Below are positions 26,322-33,819 of a DNA stretch of 64,000 nt, one piece after another. Source of the DNA: HK1 sp965221725 (lineage in GTDB: Bacteria; Pseudomonadota; Gammaproteobacteria; HK1). The position numbers and the translations under genes were made by a program. The stretch spans positions 3,658,001 to 3,722,000 of the forward strand of contig OZ244909.1 of NCBI GenBank assembly GCA_965221725.1, given 5' to 3'. Below the pieces are notes generated by a model. It ran no database searches. It was given only the letters and a program-made list of their open reading frames with translations, and had not been told where the DNA came from. Position 1 is the first letter of the stretch, and every line of letters starts with the position of its first letter.

Positions 26322-27170
26322 TCACCCCCTGACCAGTCCGCTCGGCCGCAGACGCACCAGCACGATCGCCAGGACCAGAACCAGCGCCTGGGACAGGGTG
26401 GCCGGAATGATGTAGTTGAACAGGGTTTCCGCACCACCGACCACTGCGCTGCCGGCGACCACACCGGGAACGCTGCCCGCGCCCCCGACGATCACCACGA
26501 AGAAGGATCGCGCCAGATAGTTGATGCCCATCTGGGCGATGACCGCGGTCAACGGTGCCAGCAGGACGCCGGCGATCGCCGCGATCGCGGTGCCGAGCGA
26601 AAAGGCGATGGCGTAGACGCGCCCGGTGTCGATACCAAGTGCTCTGGCCATGTCCGGATTCTGGATGGCGGCTCTGAGATCGAGGCCGAACCGCGTCTTG
26701 CGGATCAGAAGATAGGCGGCGGTCATGAGCGCCGCCGCCATGGCGATCATCGCGATCCGGTAGGCGGGATAGTGCGCACCGAACAGTTCGACGGACCCGG
26801 TGATTGGCGACAGGACCCTTTGCGGCGCGGCGCCGAAAGTCAGTTGCAGGGACTGCTGAATGATCAGCGACAGCCCCCAGGTCGCCATGATCGTGGCCAG
26901 GGGCCGAGCGTAGAGGAACCGGATGATCGATTGTTCGATGGCGAGTCCGAGCAACGCGCCGACGATCGGCGCCACGATCAGGGCGAGCCAGAAACTGCCG
27001 CCGAAACCCTGCACAACGGCCAGAGTGAAGGCGCCGATGGTGATGAAGTCCCCGTGGGACAGGTTGATGACGCCCATCAGGCCGTAGATGATCGCCAGCC
27101 CCAAGCCAACCAACATCAGAATACTGATAAGTGTCAGCGCATTCAGGGAAATCGAGATGATGATATCCAT
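26322..27170 (-). CDS. Branched-chain/urea-type ABC transporter permease (LivH/UrtB-like)
   Basis: 282 aa, first gene of the six-gene operon. Typical LivH start ISISLNALTLISILMLVGLGLAIIYGLMGVINLSHGDF, and the EAA loop IRKTRFGLDLRAAIQNPDMARALGID. Operon order is permease, permease, ATPase, ATPase, binding protein, amidase. Divergent from a LysR gene across 143 nt, the classic setting for local regulation. Confidence 0.92.
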   Translation of the reverse strand: MDIIISISLNALTLISILMLVGLGLAIIYGLMGVINLSHGDFITIGAFTLAVVQGFGGSFWLALIVAPIVGALLGLAIEQSIIRFLYARPLATIMATWGLSLIIQQSLQLTFGAAPQRVLSPITGSVELFGAHYPAYRIAMIAMAAALMTAAYLLIRKTRFGLDLRAAIQNPDMARALGIDTGRVYAIAFSLGTAIAAIAGVLLAPLTAVIAQMGINYLARSFFVVIVGGAGSVPGVVAGSAVVGGAETLFNYIIPATLSQALVLVLAIVLVRLRPSGLVRG

Positions 27171-27281
27171 GAATCGTCTGGATTATCGCTGTCTGTCCGG
27201 CTATCTGTCGGATCGATCGATGGTTCGGGCGGTGCCGCAAGACGAGTGTGCCAAAGCGATGATGGTGGTTCCATGCGCAAT

Positions 27282-27298
27282 TTGTTATTTTCATGCAA
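27282..27298. promoter_or_regulatory. Candidate LysR-type operator between the amide-transport operon and its regulator
   Basis: TTG-N11-CAA in an AT-rich patch of the 143-nt divergent intergenic region. CATGC occurs at both edges (27272 and 27292). LysR regulators usually bind interrupted dyads of this size near their own promoter. By-eye candidate only. Confidence 0.3.
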
Positions 27299-27313
27299 GT
27301 GAATACTTAACTG

Positions 27314-28270
27314 ATGGGCGCCATGTTCGGTACGGTGTCGGATGTCGACCTTCGGTTGCTGAGAGTCTTCTCGACGGTCGTGCGTTGCGGTGGCTTCGCC
27401 GCCGCGCAGTCGGTGCTCAACGTCAGTCAGGCGCAGATCAGCATGCAGATGAAGCGGCTCGAAGAGCGGCTCGGCATGCGGCTGTGCCACCGGGGGCGGG
27501 GTGGCTTCTGGCTGACCAGGGAAGGCCGGGACGTACACGATGCCTGCCAGACCCTGTTCCGATCCCTCGACGAGTTCCGTTCGTCGGTTGCATCCTCGTC
27601 CGGCCGGCTGGGCGGCCGGCTGCATGTCAGCGTGATCGACAATTCGGTCTTCAACGACGAATTTCATCTCCATACGACCATCCGATCGTTCAAGGAGAGG
27701 AGCCACGACTCGGAGATCGTTCTCTACGTGGTTGCGCCCAACGAAGTCGAGCAGATGGTGCTGTCCGGTGCCTGCGACCTCGGCATCGGCTTCTTTCCCG
27801 CCCGCCGCCAGGGGCTGGAGTACAAGGCGCTGTTCACGTCGCGCATGGATCTGTACTGCGGCCGGGACAACCCGCTGTTCGCCAGGGCGCCGGACCGTCT
27901 GCAACCGGAAGAGGTCTTTGCCTGCGAACACGCCGCCAGGGGCTACGTCTCCGCCGCGCAACTGCCGACCTTCGAGCGCAAGTTCATGGTCCGGGCGTCG
28001 TCCTCCACGGTCGAAGGGCTGGTCACCCTGGTACTGTCCGGGAAGTACACCGCCTATCTGCCTCTGCACTACACCCGGCCCTGGATCCGGGGTGACCTGA
28101 TCCGTCCCATCCTGCCGGACCGGATCGGCTACTCCTCGCTCTACGAGATGATCGTCCGCAAGGAGAGCCGGCGTAATGCACTGCTCAATCTCTTCATCGA
28201 TCGGCTGGTCGCCCTTCATTCCCGGGTCGAGGGCAGAGACTTTCGCATCGGCACCGATCTGCCCGGGTGA
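27314..28270 (+). CDS. LysR-family transcriptional regulator
   Basis: 318 aa. N-terminal winged helix: VDLRLLRVFSTVVRCGGFAAAQ-then-SVLNVSQAQISMQMKRLEERLGMRLC. The effector domain (residues about 95-300) is of the LysR type, with no residues that identify the ligand. Divergent from the amidase/ABC operon and therefore its likely regulator. GC use looks milder than in the core genes, consistent with an acquired block. Confidence 0.88.
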   Translation: MGAMFGTVSDVDLRLLRVFSTVVRCGGFAAAQSVLNVSQAQISMQMKRLEERLGMRLCHRGRGGFWLTREGRDVHDACQTLFRSLDEFRSSVASSSGRLGGRLHVSVIDNSVFNDEFHLHTTIRSFKERSHDSEIVLYVVAPNEVEQMVLSGACDLGIGFFPARRQGLEYKALFTSRMDLYCGRDNPLFARAPDRLQPEEVFACEHAARGYVSAAQLPTFERKFMVRASSSTVEGLVTLVLSGKYTAYLPLHYTRPWIRGDLIRPILPDRIGYSSLYEMIVRKESRRNALLNLFIDRLVALHSRVEGRDFRIGTDLPG

Positions 28271-28366
28271 GCTTCCGCGTCTGGTCACACTCGGCGCACT
28301 GAAGCCGGGGCCGTCACTCGTTCCGGCTCAGCGTGACGATGACTTCGTGAGCCTGTGGCGGGCGGG

Positions 28367-28396
28367 CGATGACGGGCGATGACGGGCCATGACGCC
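28367..28396 (+). repeat. Three tandem 10-bp units upstream of metG
   Basis: GCGATGACGG twice, then GCCATGACGC. Lies in the 182-nt gap between the LysR gene and metG. Confidence 0.6.
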
Positions 28397-28452
28397 CCCC
28401 GGCGACGGTGCTAACTTACCCGGCCGCCGGCGACGCAACGGAACCGAATCCC

Positions 28453-30492
28453 ATGCCCGAACCGACCCGCACCCTCGTGGTCACGAGCGCCCTGCCCTAC
28501 GCGAACGGACCGATCCACATCGGGCACATGGTGGAGTACATCCAGACCGACATCTGGGTGCGGTTCCAGCGCGGTCTGGGGCATCGCTGCACCTACGTGT
28601 GCGCCGACGACGGGCACGGCACCCCGATCATGCTCAAGGCCGAGCAGGAGGGCATGACCCCGGAGGAGCTCATCGAGAAGGTCGGCGAGGAGCACCGGGC
28701 CGACTTCCGGGACTTCGGGATCTCGTTCGACCACTACCACACCACCCACTCGCCCGAGAACCGGGCGTGTTCGGAGCTGATCTACCGCCGGCTGAACGAG
28801 GCCGGGCACATCGTGCGCAAGGACGTGGACCAGGCCTACGACCCGGTCAAGGGGATGTTCCTGCCGGACCGCTACGTCAAGGGCACATGCCCGCACTGCG
28901 GCGCCCCCGAGCAGTACGGGGACAACTGCGAGGTCTGCGGTGCGACCTACAGCCCGGCGGACCTCGCCGATGCGGTGTCGGTCCTCTCGGGGGAGACGCC
29001 CGAGTTTCGCTCCTCGGAGCACTACTTCGTGCGCCTGGCGGACTTCGAGCCGGTGCTGCGGCGGTGGCTTGCGGACGGCGGCCTGAACGGCGCCGCCCCG
29101 GTGCAGCCCGAGATCGCCAACAAGCTCGGCGAGTGGTTCGACGCCGGCCTCCAGGACTGGGACATCTCCCGGGACGCCCCGTACTTCGGGTTCGAGATCC
29201 CCGGGGTTCCCGGCAAGTACTTCTACGTCTGGCTGGATGCGCCCATCGGCTACATGGGCAGCTTCCGACACCTGTGCGAGCGGCGCCCCGACCTCGACTT
29301 CGACGGCGTCTGGAAGGCGGGCTCCGAGGCCGAGCTCTACCATTTCGTGGGCAAGGACATCGCGTACTTCCACACCCTGTTCTGGCCCGCGCTCCTGCAC
29401 GGCGCCGGCTTCCGCATGCCGACCGGGGTGTTCGTCCACGGCTTCCTCACCGTCAACGGCCTGAAGATGTCGAAGCGGACCGGCACCTTCGTCAGGGCGC
29501 GCACCTACCTCGACCACCTCGACCCCGAGTACCTGCGCTACTACTTCGCGTGCAAGCTCTCGGGCGGCATCGACGACCTGGACTTGAGCTTCGAGGATTT
29601 CAGCCGGCGGGTGAACGCGGACCTGGTGGGCAAGGTGGTCAACATCGCCGCGCGGTGCTCGAGCTTCATCCACCGGCACCTCGGTGGCCGGCTCTCCGCG
29701 CACCTCGCGGAGCCGGATCTCCACCGCGAGGCGGCCGCCGCCTCCGATCGCATCGCCGCGCTCTACCACGCGCGGGAATTCGGCAAGGCGATGCGCGAGG
29801 TGATGGCCATCGCGGATCGCGCGAACCGGTACGTCGACGAGCGCAAGCCGTGGGTGCTCGTCAAGGACGAGACCAAGCGCGAGGAGGTGCGCGACGTCTG
29901 CACCCTGGGCCTCAACCTGTTCCGGGTGCTCATGACCTTCCTGAAGCCGGTGCTGCCCCGCACCGCCGAGCGCGCGGAATCGTTCCTGCGCGCCGGTGCG
30001 CTGGCCTGGGATGCGGTGGCGACACCGCTGCTCGACCACGACATCGCCCGCTTCGAGCCGCTGCTCACCCGGGTCGAGCCGGGAAAGCTCGACGCCATGG
30101 TCACCGACTCGACGGAGCCGGAAGGGGGGAGCGGGCCGGCGCCCGCCCCGGACGCCGGTGGGGACGAGCGGATCGACATTGCGGAGTTCGCGAAGGTCGA
30201 CCTGCGGGTTGCGAAGGTGGTCGGCGCGAAGTTGGTGGAAGGGGCCGACAAGCTGCTGGAGATCCGGGTGGATATCGGCGATGGGGAGCGTACCGTGTTC
30301 GCCGGCATTCGCGCCGCCTATGCGCCGGAGAGCCTGATCGGACGCCAGGTGGTGGTGGTCGCCAACCTCGCCCCGCGCGCGATGCGGTTCGGGGTATCGG
30401 ACGGCATGATCCTGGCTGCCGGCTCCGGCGGCGCGGACATCCGGCTGCTCGGCGTCGACGAGGGCGCGGAGCCCGGTATGCGGGTGAAGTGA
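28453..30492 (+). CDS. metG: Methionyl-tRNA synthetase, long form with C-terminal tRNA-binding domain
   Basis: 679 aa from ATG 28453. Class I synthetase: HIGH motif in NGPIHIGHMVEY, zinc knuckle CPHCGAPEQYGDNCEVCG (residues about 143-160), KMSKR in the signature loop (LKMSKRTGTF). The C-terminal OB-fold (from about residue 575: IDIAEFAKVDLRVAKVVGAK) is the dimerising EMAP/Arc1-like domain. A Pro/Gly-rich linker (EPEGGSGPAPAPDAGGDE) joins the parts. Directly followed by the RnfB-like gene. Confidence 0.97.
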   Translation: MPEPTRTLVVTSALPYANGPIHIGHMVEYIQTDIWVRFQRGLGHRCTYVCADDGHGTPIMLKAEQEGMTPEELIEKVGEEHRADFRDFGISFDHYHTTHSPENRACSELIYRRLNEAGHIVRKDVDQAYDPVKGMFLPDRYVKGTCPHCGAPEQYGDNCEVCGATYSPADLADAVSVLSGETPEFRSSEHYFVRLADFEPVLRRWLADGGLNGAAPVQPEIANKLGEWFDAGLQDWDISRDAPYFGFEIPGVPGKYFYVWLDAPIGYMGSFRHLCERRPDLDFDGVWKAGSEAELYHFVGKDIAYFHTLFWPALLHGAGFRMPTGVFVHGFLTVNGLKMSKRTGTFVRARTYLDHLDPEYLRYYFACKLSGGIDDLDLSFEDFSRRVNADLVGKVVNIAARCSSFIHRHLGGRLSAHLAEPDLHREAAAASDRIAALYHAREFGKAMREVMAIADRANRYVDERKPWVLVKDETKREEVRDVCTLGLNLFRVLMTFLKPVLPRTAERAESFLRAGALAWDAVATPLLDHDIARFEPLLTRVEPGKLDAMVTDSTEPEGGSGPAPAPDAGGDERIDIAEFAKVDLRVAKVVGAKLVEGADKLLEIRVDIGDGERTVFAGIRAAYAPESLIGRQVVVVANLAPRAMRFGVSDGMILAAGSGGADIRLLGVDEGAEPGMRVK

Positions 30493-31428
30493 ATGCCGGT
30501 GAACGCGCCGCCCGCCCCGCCCCTCGCGCCCCGCTCCGATGCCGATTCCGTTGTCCGGCCCGATCATGCCGACCGCCCCGGGGCTGGCGTCCGGTCCGCT
30601 CCCTCCGCTTGCCCCGAATCCGATCCCGACTCCTGTCCCGTGATGGGCTCCGAACCTGCCGTCGGCAATGCCGATCCGTTTCCGGTCCGTCCGGGTTCCG
30701 GAGTGGCGGCGCTCGACGGGGGTGGCGACATCGGTGTCGGCGGTGTCGATACCGGCGTGTTCGACTTCCGTGATGACGGCCCCGTTGCCGTCGACGCCAT
30801 CGACGCGCTCCTGCCCCAGACCCAGTGCCGGCGGTGCGGCTACCACGCCTGCCGGCCCTATGCAGAAGCCCTGGTGCGCGGCGAGGCGAACATCAACCGC
30901 TGCCCGCCGGGGGGCGAGGTCACCGTCGCCGCCCTGGCCCAGGCGCTGGGCCGCCCGGTCGTGCCCCTCGAACCCGCGTGCGGCGCGGCCGGCCCGCGCG
31001 AGACCGCGCGCATCGTCGAGAGCGAGTGCATCGGGTGCACGGTATGCATCCGCGCCTGCCCGGTGGATGCGATCATCGGGGCGCGCAAGTGGATGCACGC
31101 GGTGCTGGAGAGCGAGTGCACCGGCTGTGGTCTCTGCGTCGAGCCGTGTCCGGTGGACTGCATCGTCATGGTCCCCGCGCGGACCGGGCCGGCGACTCCC
31201 GGGGCATGGCTCGCCGAACGCGCGCCTCTCGCCCGTTGTCGCTTCGAGCGTCGGCGCGCGCGGGAATCCGCCCTCGACTCCGCCCCGCACCGCCGCGAGC
31301 GGGCGGCCCGCATCAGCGCGGCCGAAGCGCTGCGAACGCGCACCCTCGAACAGCGCCGGGCCGACATCGCCGCAGCGGTGGCGCGGGCGAAGGCGCGCAA
31401 GGCGCGCGTCGCCGAGCGCGCGCGATGA
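30493..31428 (+). CDS. RnfB/RsxB-like iron-sulfur protein without a membrane anchor
   Basis: 311 aa from ATG 30493, which follows the metG stop with no gap; later GTG starts cannot be excluded. Residues about 1-95 are a Pro/Asp/Ser-rich low-complexity region in place of the RnfB N-terminal helix. Then comes the RnfB cluster (LLPQTQCRRCGYHACRPYAEAL ... NRC, C-x2-C-x4-C-x16-C) and two ferredoxin motifs, CIGCTVCIRACPVDA and CTGCGLCVEPCPVDC. The C-terminus is a basic Ala/Arg coiled region. No other rnf genes are in the window. Possibly an electron donor to Nth's Fe-S enzyme group or another reductase; role unproven. Confidence 0.82.
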   Translation: MPVNAPPAPPLAPRSDADSVVRPDHADRPGAGVRSAPSACPESDPDSCPVMGSEPAVGNADPFPVRPGSGVAALDGGGDIGVGGVDTGVFDFRDDGPVAVDAIDALLPQTQCRRCGYHACRPYAEALVRGEANINRCPPGGEVTVAALAQALGRPVVPLEPACGAAGPRETARIVESECIGCTVCIRACPVDAIIGARKWMHAVLESECTGCGLCVEPCPVDCIVMVPARTGPATPGAWLAERAPLARCRFERRRARESALDSAPHRRERAARISAAEALRTRTLEQRRADIAAAVARAKARKARVAERAR

Positions 31429-32060
31429 ACGCGGCGAAGCGCCGGGCGATCTTCGAACGGCTGCGCGCCGCCAATCCGTCGCCGACCACGGAGCTGGAGT
31501 ACGCGAGCCCCTTCGAACTGCTGATCGCGGTGATTCTCTCGGCCCAGGCGACCGATGTGAGCGTCAACAAGGCGACCCGTTCGCTGTTCGCCGCTGCCCC
31601 CACCCCGGAGGCGATGCTGGTGCTGGGCGAATCGGGGGTGCGGGGGCACATTCGCAACATCGGTCTGTTCAACGCCAAGGCGAGGAATGTGATTGCGACC
31701 TGCCGGCGCCTCGCCGAGGATCACGACGGCGAGGTGCCGCCCGATCGCGAGGCGCTGGAGAGCCTGCCGGGCGTGGGGCGCAAGACCGCCAACGTGGTGC
31801 TGAACACCGCGTTCGGCCTCCCGGTGATCGCGGTGGACACCCACATTTTCCGGGTCGCCAACCGGACTCGGCTTGCCCGCGGCAAGACCCCGCGCGCGGT
31901 CGAGGACGCTCTGGCGCGCTCCACTCCGCGCGAGTTCAGGGGCAACGCCCACCACTGGCTCATCCTGCACGGGCGCTACGTGTGCACCGCGCGCAAACCG
32001 GCCTGCGGGCGCTGCATCATCGCCGATCTCTGCGAGTACCGGGACAAGGAACCCGGGTAG
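31425..32060 (+). CDS. nth: Endonuclease III (DNA glycosylase/AP lyase)
   Basis: 211 aa, ATG overlapping the RnfB stop (ATGA). Helix-hairpin-helix LPGVGRKTANVVLN with the catalytic Lys, catalytic Asp in VIAVDTHIFRVANR, and the C-terminal 4Fe-4S loop C-x6-C-x2-C-x5-C (CTARKPACGRCIIADLC). It removes oxidised pyrimidines. metG-rnfB-nth-DUF1841 order is conserved in several purple sulfur bacteria to my knowledge. Confidence 0.97.
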   Translation: MNAAKRRAIFERLRAANPSPTTELEYASPFELLIAVILSAQATDVSVNKATRSLFAAAPTPEAMLVLGESGVRGHIRNIGLFNAKARNVIATCRRLAEDHDGEVPPDREALESLPGVGRKTANVVLNTAFGLPVIAVDTHIFRVANRTRLARGKTPRAVEDALARSTPREFRGNAHHWLILHGRYVCTARKPACGRCIIADLCEYRDKEPG

Positions 32061-32064
32061 TTCC

Positions 32065-32505
32065 GTGCTGTACGGAAATGACCGCGACGACTTGCGCCGG
32101 GCCTGGGTGGATGCATGGTCGAAATCCCGTGCCGGGCAGCCGCTCGAGCCTCTGGAGCGGCTCCTTGCGGAGGTGATCGCGGAGCATCCCGAGTATCACC
32201 CCGCTCTGGAGACCCCGGCCGCACTCGAACGCGAGTTCACCCCCGAGGCCGGCCGCAGCAATCCGTTCCTGCACATGGGGCTGCACGTCGCCATCCGCGA
32301 GCAGCTCGCCACCGACCGCCCCCCGGGTGTGCGCGCGCTCTACGCGAAGTTTCTGCCCCGGTACCCGGACGCCCACCGCCTGGAGCATGCGCTCATGGAC
32401 TGCCTCGCCGAGACCCTGTGGGACGCGCAGGGTGAGGGCGCCGCCCCGGACGAAGACCGCTATCTCGCCCGCGTGCGGCAGCTTGCGGGACGGCCGCCGC
32501 GATAA
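32065..32505 (+). CDS. DUF1841 family protein
   Basis: 146 aa from GTG 32065, 4 nt after the nth stop. Family-like blocks: DLRRAWVDAWSKSRAGQPLEPLERLLAEVI, AEHPEYHPALE, TPEAGRSNPFLHMGLHVAIREQLATDRPPG. All-helical, soluble, function unknown. Co-transcribed with nth in many Gammaproteobacteria. Confidence 0.87.
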   Translation: MLYGNDRDDLRRAWVDAWSKSRAGQPLEPLERLLAEVIAEHPEYHPALETPAALEREFTPEAGRSNPFLHMGLHVAIREQLATDRPPGVRALYAKFLPRYPDAHRLEHALMDCLAETLWDAQGEGAAPDEDRYLARVRQLAGRPPR

Positions 32506-32575
32506 CCCGTGTCGACTCCGGGATGCGCATGATGCCGATGGTCGGCGGAGCAACGGGCGCACGGCGCGGTCGTGA

Positions 32576-32674
32576 CCACCCCACCTGGGTCGAGCCGGCA
32601 AGCAACGGTATATTCGGGTCATCCCGGTGCGCCGCGCTCGCAAGAGGGAGATCGAACGCTATGAAGGCGATTGA
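32576..32674 (+). pseudogene. Remnant of a BrnT-type toxin, C-terminal tail only
   Basis: The frame ending at the TGA 32672-32674 encodes YIRVIPVRRARKREIERYE-G-D, which matches the conserved C-terminal tail of BrnT ribonuclease toxins (pattern R-x-I-S-A-R-x-A-x-x-x-E-x-x-x-Y-E). It overlaps the start of the antitoxin gene by 14 nt, as in intact toxin/antitoxin operons. The frame is closed by a TGA at 32573 and the sequence further upstream shows no toxin core, so only about 25 codons remain. Not expressed as a functional toxin. Confidence 0.6.
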
Positions 32675-32876
32675 GTTCGACCGGAAGTTCGACGATGGCG
32701 AAGACATCGACGATCAGGTGGACTGGTCCCGGGCCCGCCGACCGAACCCGCGGATGAAGCGGGTCAACGTGGACTTCCCGATATGGATGGTGGAGGGGCT
32801 GGATGTACAGGCGAGACGCCTGGGCATCACCAGGCAGTCGCTCATCAAGTTCTGGATCGCGGAGCGACTTCAATGA
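32661..32876 (+). CDS. CopG-type antitoxin (orphan)
   Basis: 71 aa from ATG 32661, with GGGAG 9 nt upstream. The N-terminus FDRKFDDGEDIDDQVDWS and the ribbon-helix-helix part RVNVDFPIWMVEGLDVQARRLGITRQSLIKFWIAERL are typical of the CopG antitoxins paired with BrnT-like toxins. The toxin gene directly upstream is reduced to its tail, and nothing toxin-like follows, so this is a solitary antitoxin. It may persist as an autoregulator or as protection against a related toxin elsewhere. Confidence 0.85.
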   Translation: MKAIEFDRKFDDGEDIDDQVDWSRARRPNPRMKRVNVDFPIWMVEGLDVQARRLGITRQSLIKFWIAERLQ

Positions 32877-32991
32877 TACGGACGGTTCGCGGCATGCGGC
32901 TCGCCGCTGGCGCATGAAGCGATTGCCGTCAGCGAAGTCGTCGCCGCGCCTTGGTTCTTCCCAATGTTTAGCATTCTTGTCCAGCCCTGAC

Positions 32992-33819
32992 ATGCGTCTG
33001 CGCTTCTCCAAGATGCACGGGATCGGCAACGACTTCGTCGTGGCCGATGCGACGCGGATGCCCCTGCCGGATGCCGGACAGATCCGCCGCCTTGCCGACC
33101 GCCGCGAGGGGGTCGGGTGCGATCAGGTGTTGATGGCGGTGCTTCCCGCGGCCCCCGACTGCGACCTCGGTGTCGCGATCTTCAACGCCGACGGTTCGCG
33201 CGCGGAGCAGTGTGGCAACGGCATGCGCTGCCTGGCGGTGTTCGCGCGCGAACGGGGCCTCGTCGCCGCCGACGCCATGCGCTTCGAGACGCCGGGAGGG
33301 TGCGTGCGCGCGATCATCGAGAGCGATGGCACGGTGCGCGTGCGCATGGGTGTTCCCCGGTTCGAGCCGGAGGAGATTCCCGTCGCGGCATCGGGCCGCG
33401 CGGCGAGCTACTGGCTCGATGTCGGCGGCGAGGAGGTCCGGTTCGCGGCGGTGTCGATGGGCAATCCGCACGCGGTGGTGCGCGTGCCGGATGTGGCGGC
33501 GGCACCGGTGGCCCGCCTCGGCGCCGCGTTGCAGTCGCACCCGTTCTTTCCCGCGGGGGTGAACGTGGGGTTCGCCGAACTCCGCGCGCGCGACCATCTT
33601 CGTCTGCGGGTGTTCGAACGCGGGGTCGGCGAGACGCGGGCCTGTGGGTCGGGGGCGTGTGCGGCCGTGGTGTCGGGGCGCCTGAGCGGCGATCTGGACA
33701 CGACGGCGCGGGTGGAGCTCCCGGGCGGCGCCCTTGAGGTGCGGTGGGACGGGGAGGGCGAGCCGGTGTGGATGGCGGGACCGGCGACGTGGGTGTTCGA
33801 TGCGGAGATCGAGCTGTGA
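32992..33819 (+). CDS. dapF: Diaminopimelate epimerase
   Basis: 275 aa. The two catalytic cysteines are present: EQCGNGMRCLA (near residue 73) and TRACGSGACAA (near residue 218). It interconverts LL- and meso-diaminopimelate for lysine and peptidoglycan. Start ATG 32992 gives MRLRFSKMHGIGNDFVV, the standard N-terminus. The stop overlaps the xerC GTG. Confidence 0.97.
   Translation: MRLRFSKMHGIGNDFVVADATRMPLPDAGQIRRLADRREGVGCDQVLMAVLPAAPDCDLGVAIFNADGSRAEQCGNGMRCLAVFARERGLVAADAMRFETPGGCVRAIIESDGTVRVRMGVPRFEPEEIPVAASGRAASYWLDVGGEEVRFAAVSMGNPHAVVRVPDVAAAPVARLGAALQSHPFFPAGVNVGFAELRARDHLRLRVFERGVGETRACGSGACAAVVSGRLSGDLDTTARVELPGGALEVRWDGEGEPVWMAGPATWVFDAEIEL

Noticed and set aside
20314..28400. 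tRNA-Ser as an integration site of a typical integrative island
   Set aside because: No integrase and no repeat of the tRNA 3' end was seen at the right edge (28270-28450). The block may still be acquired, but the att-site model is not supported.
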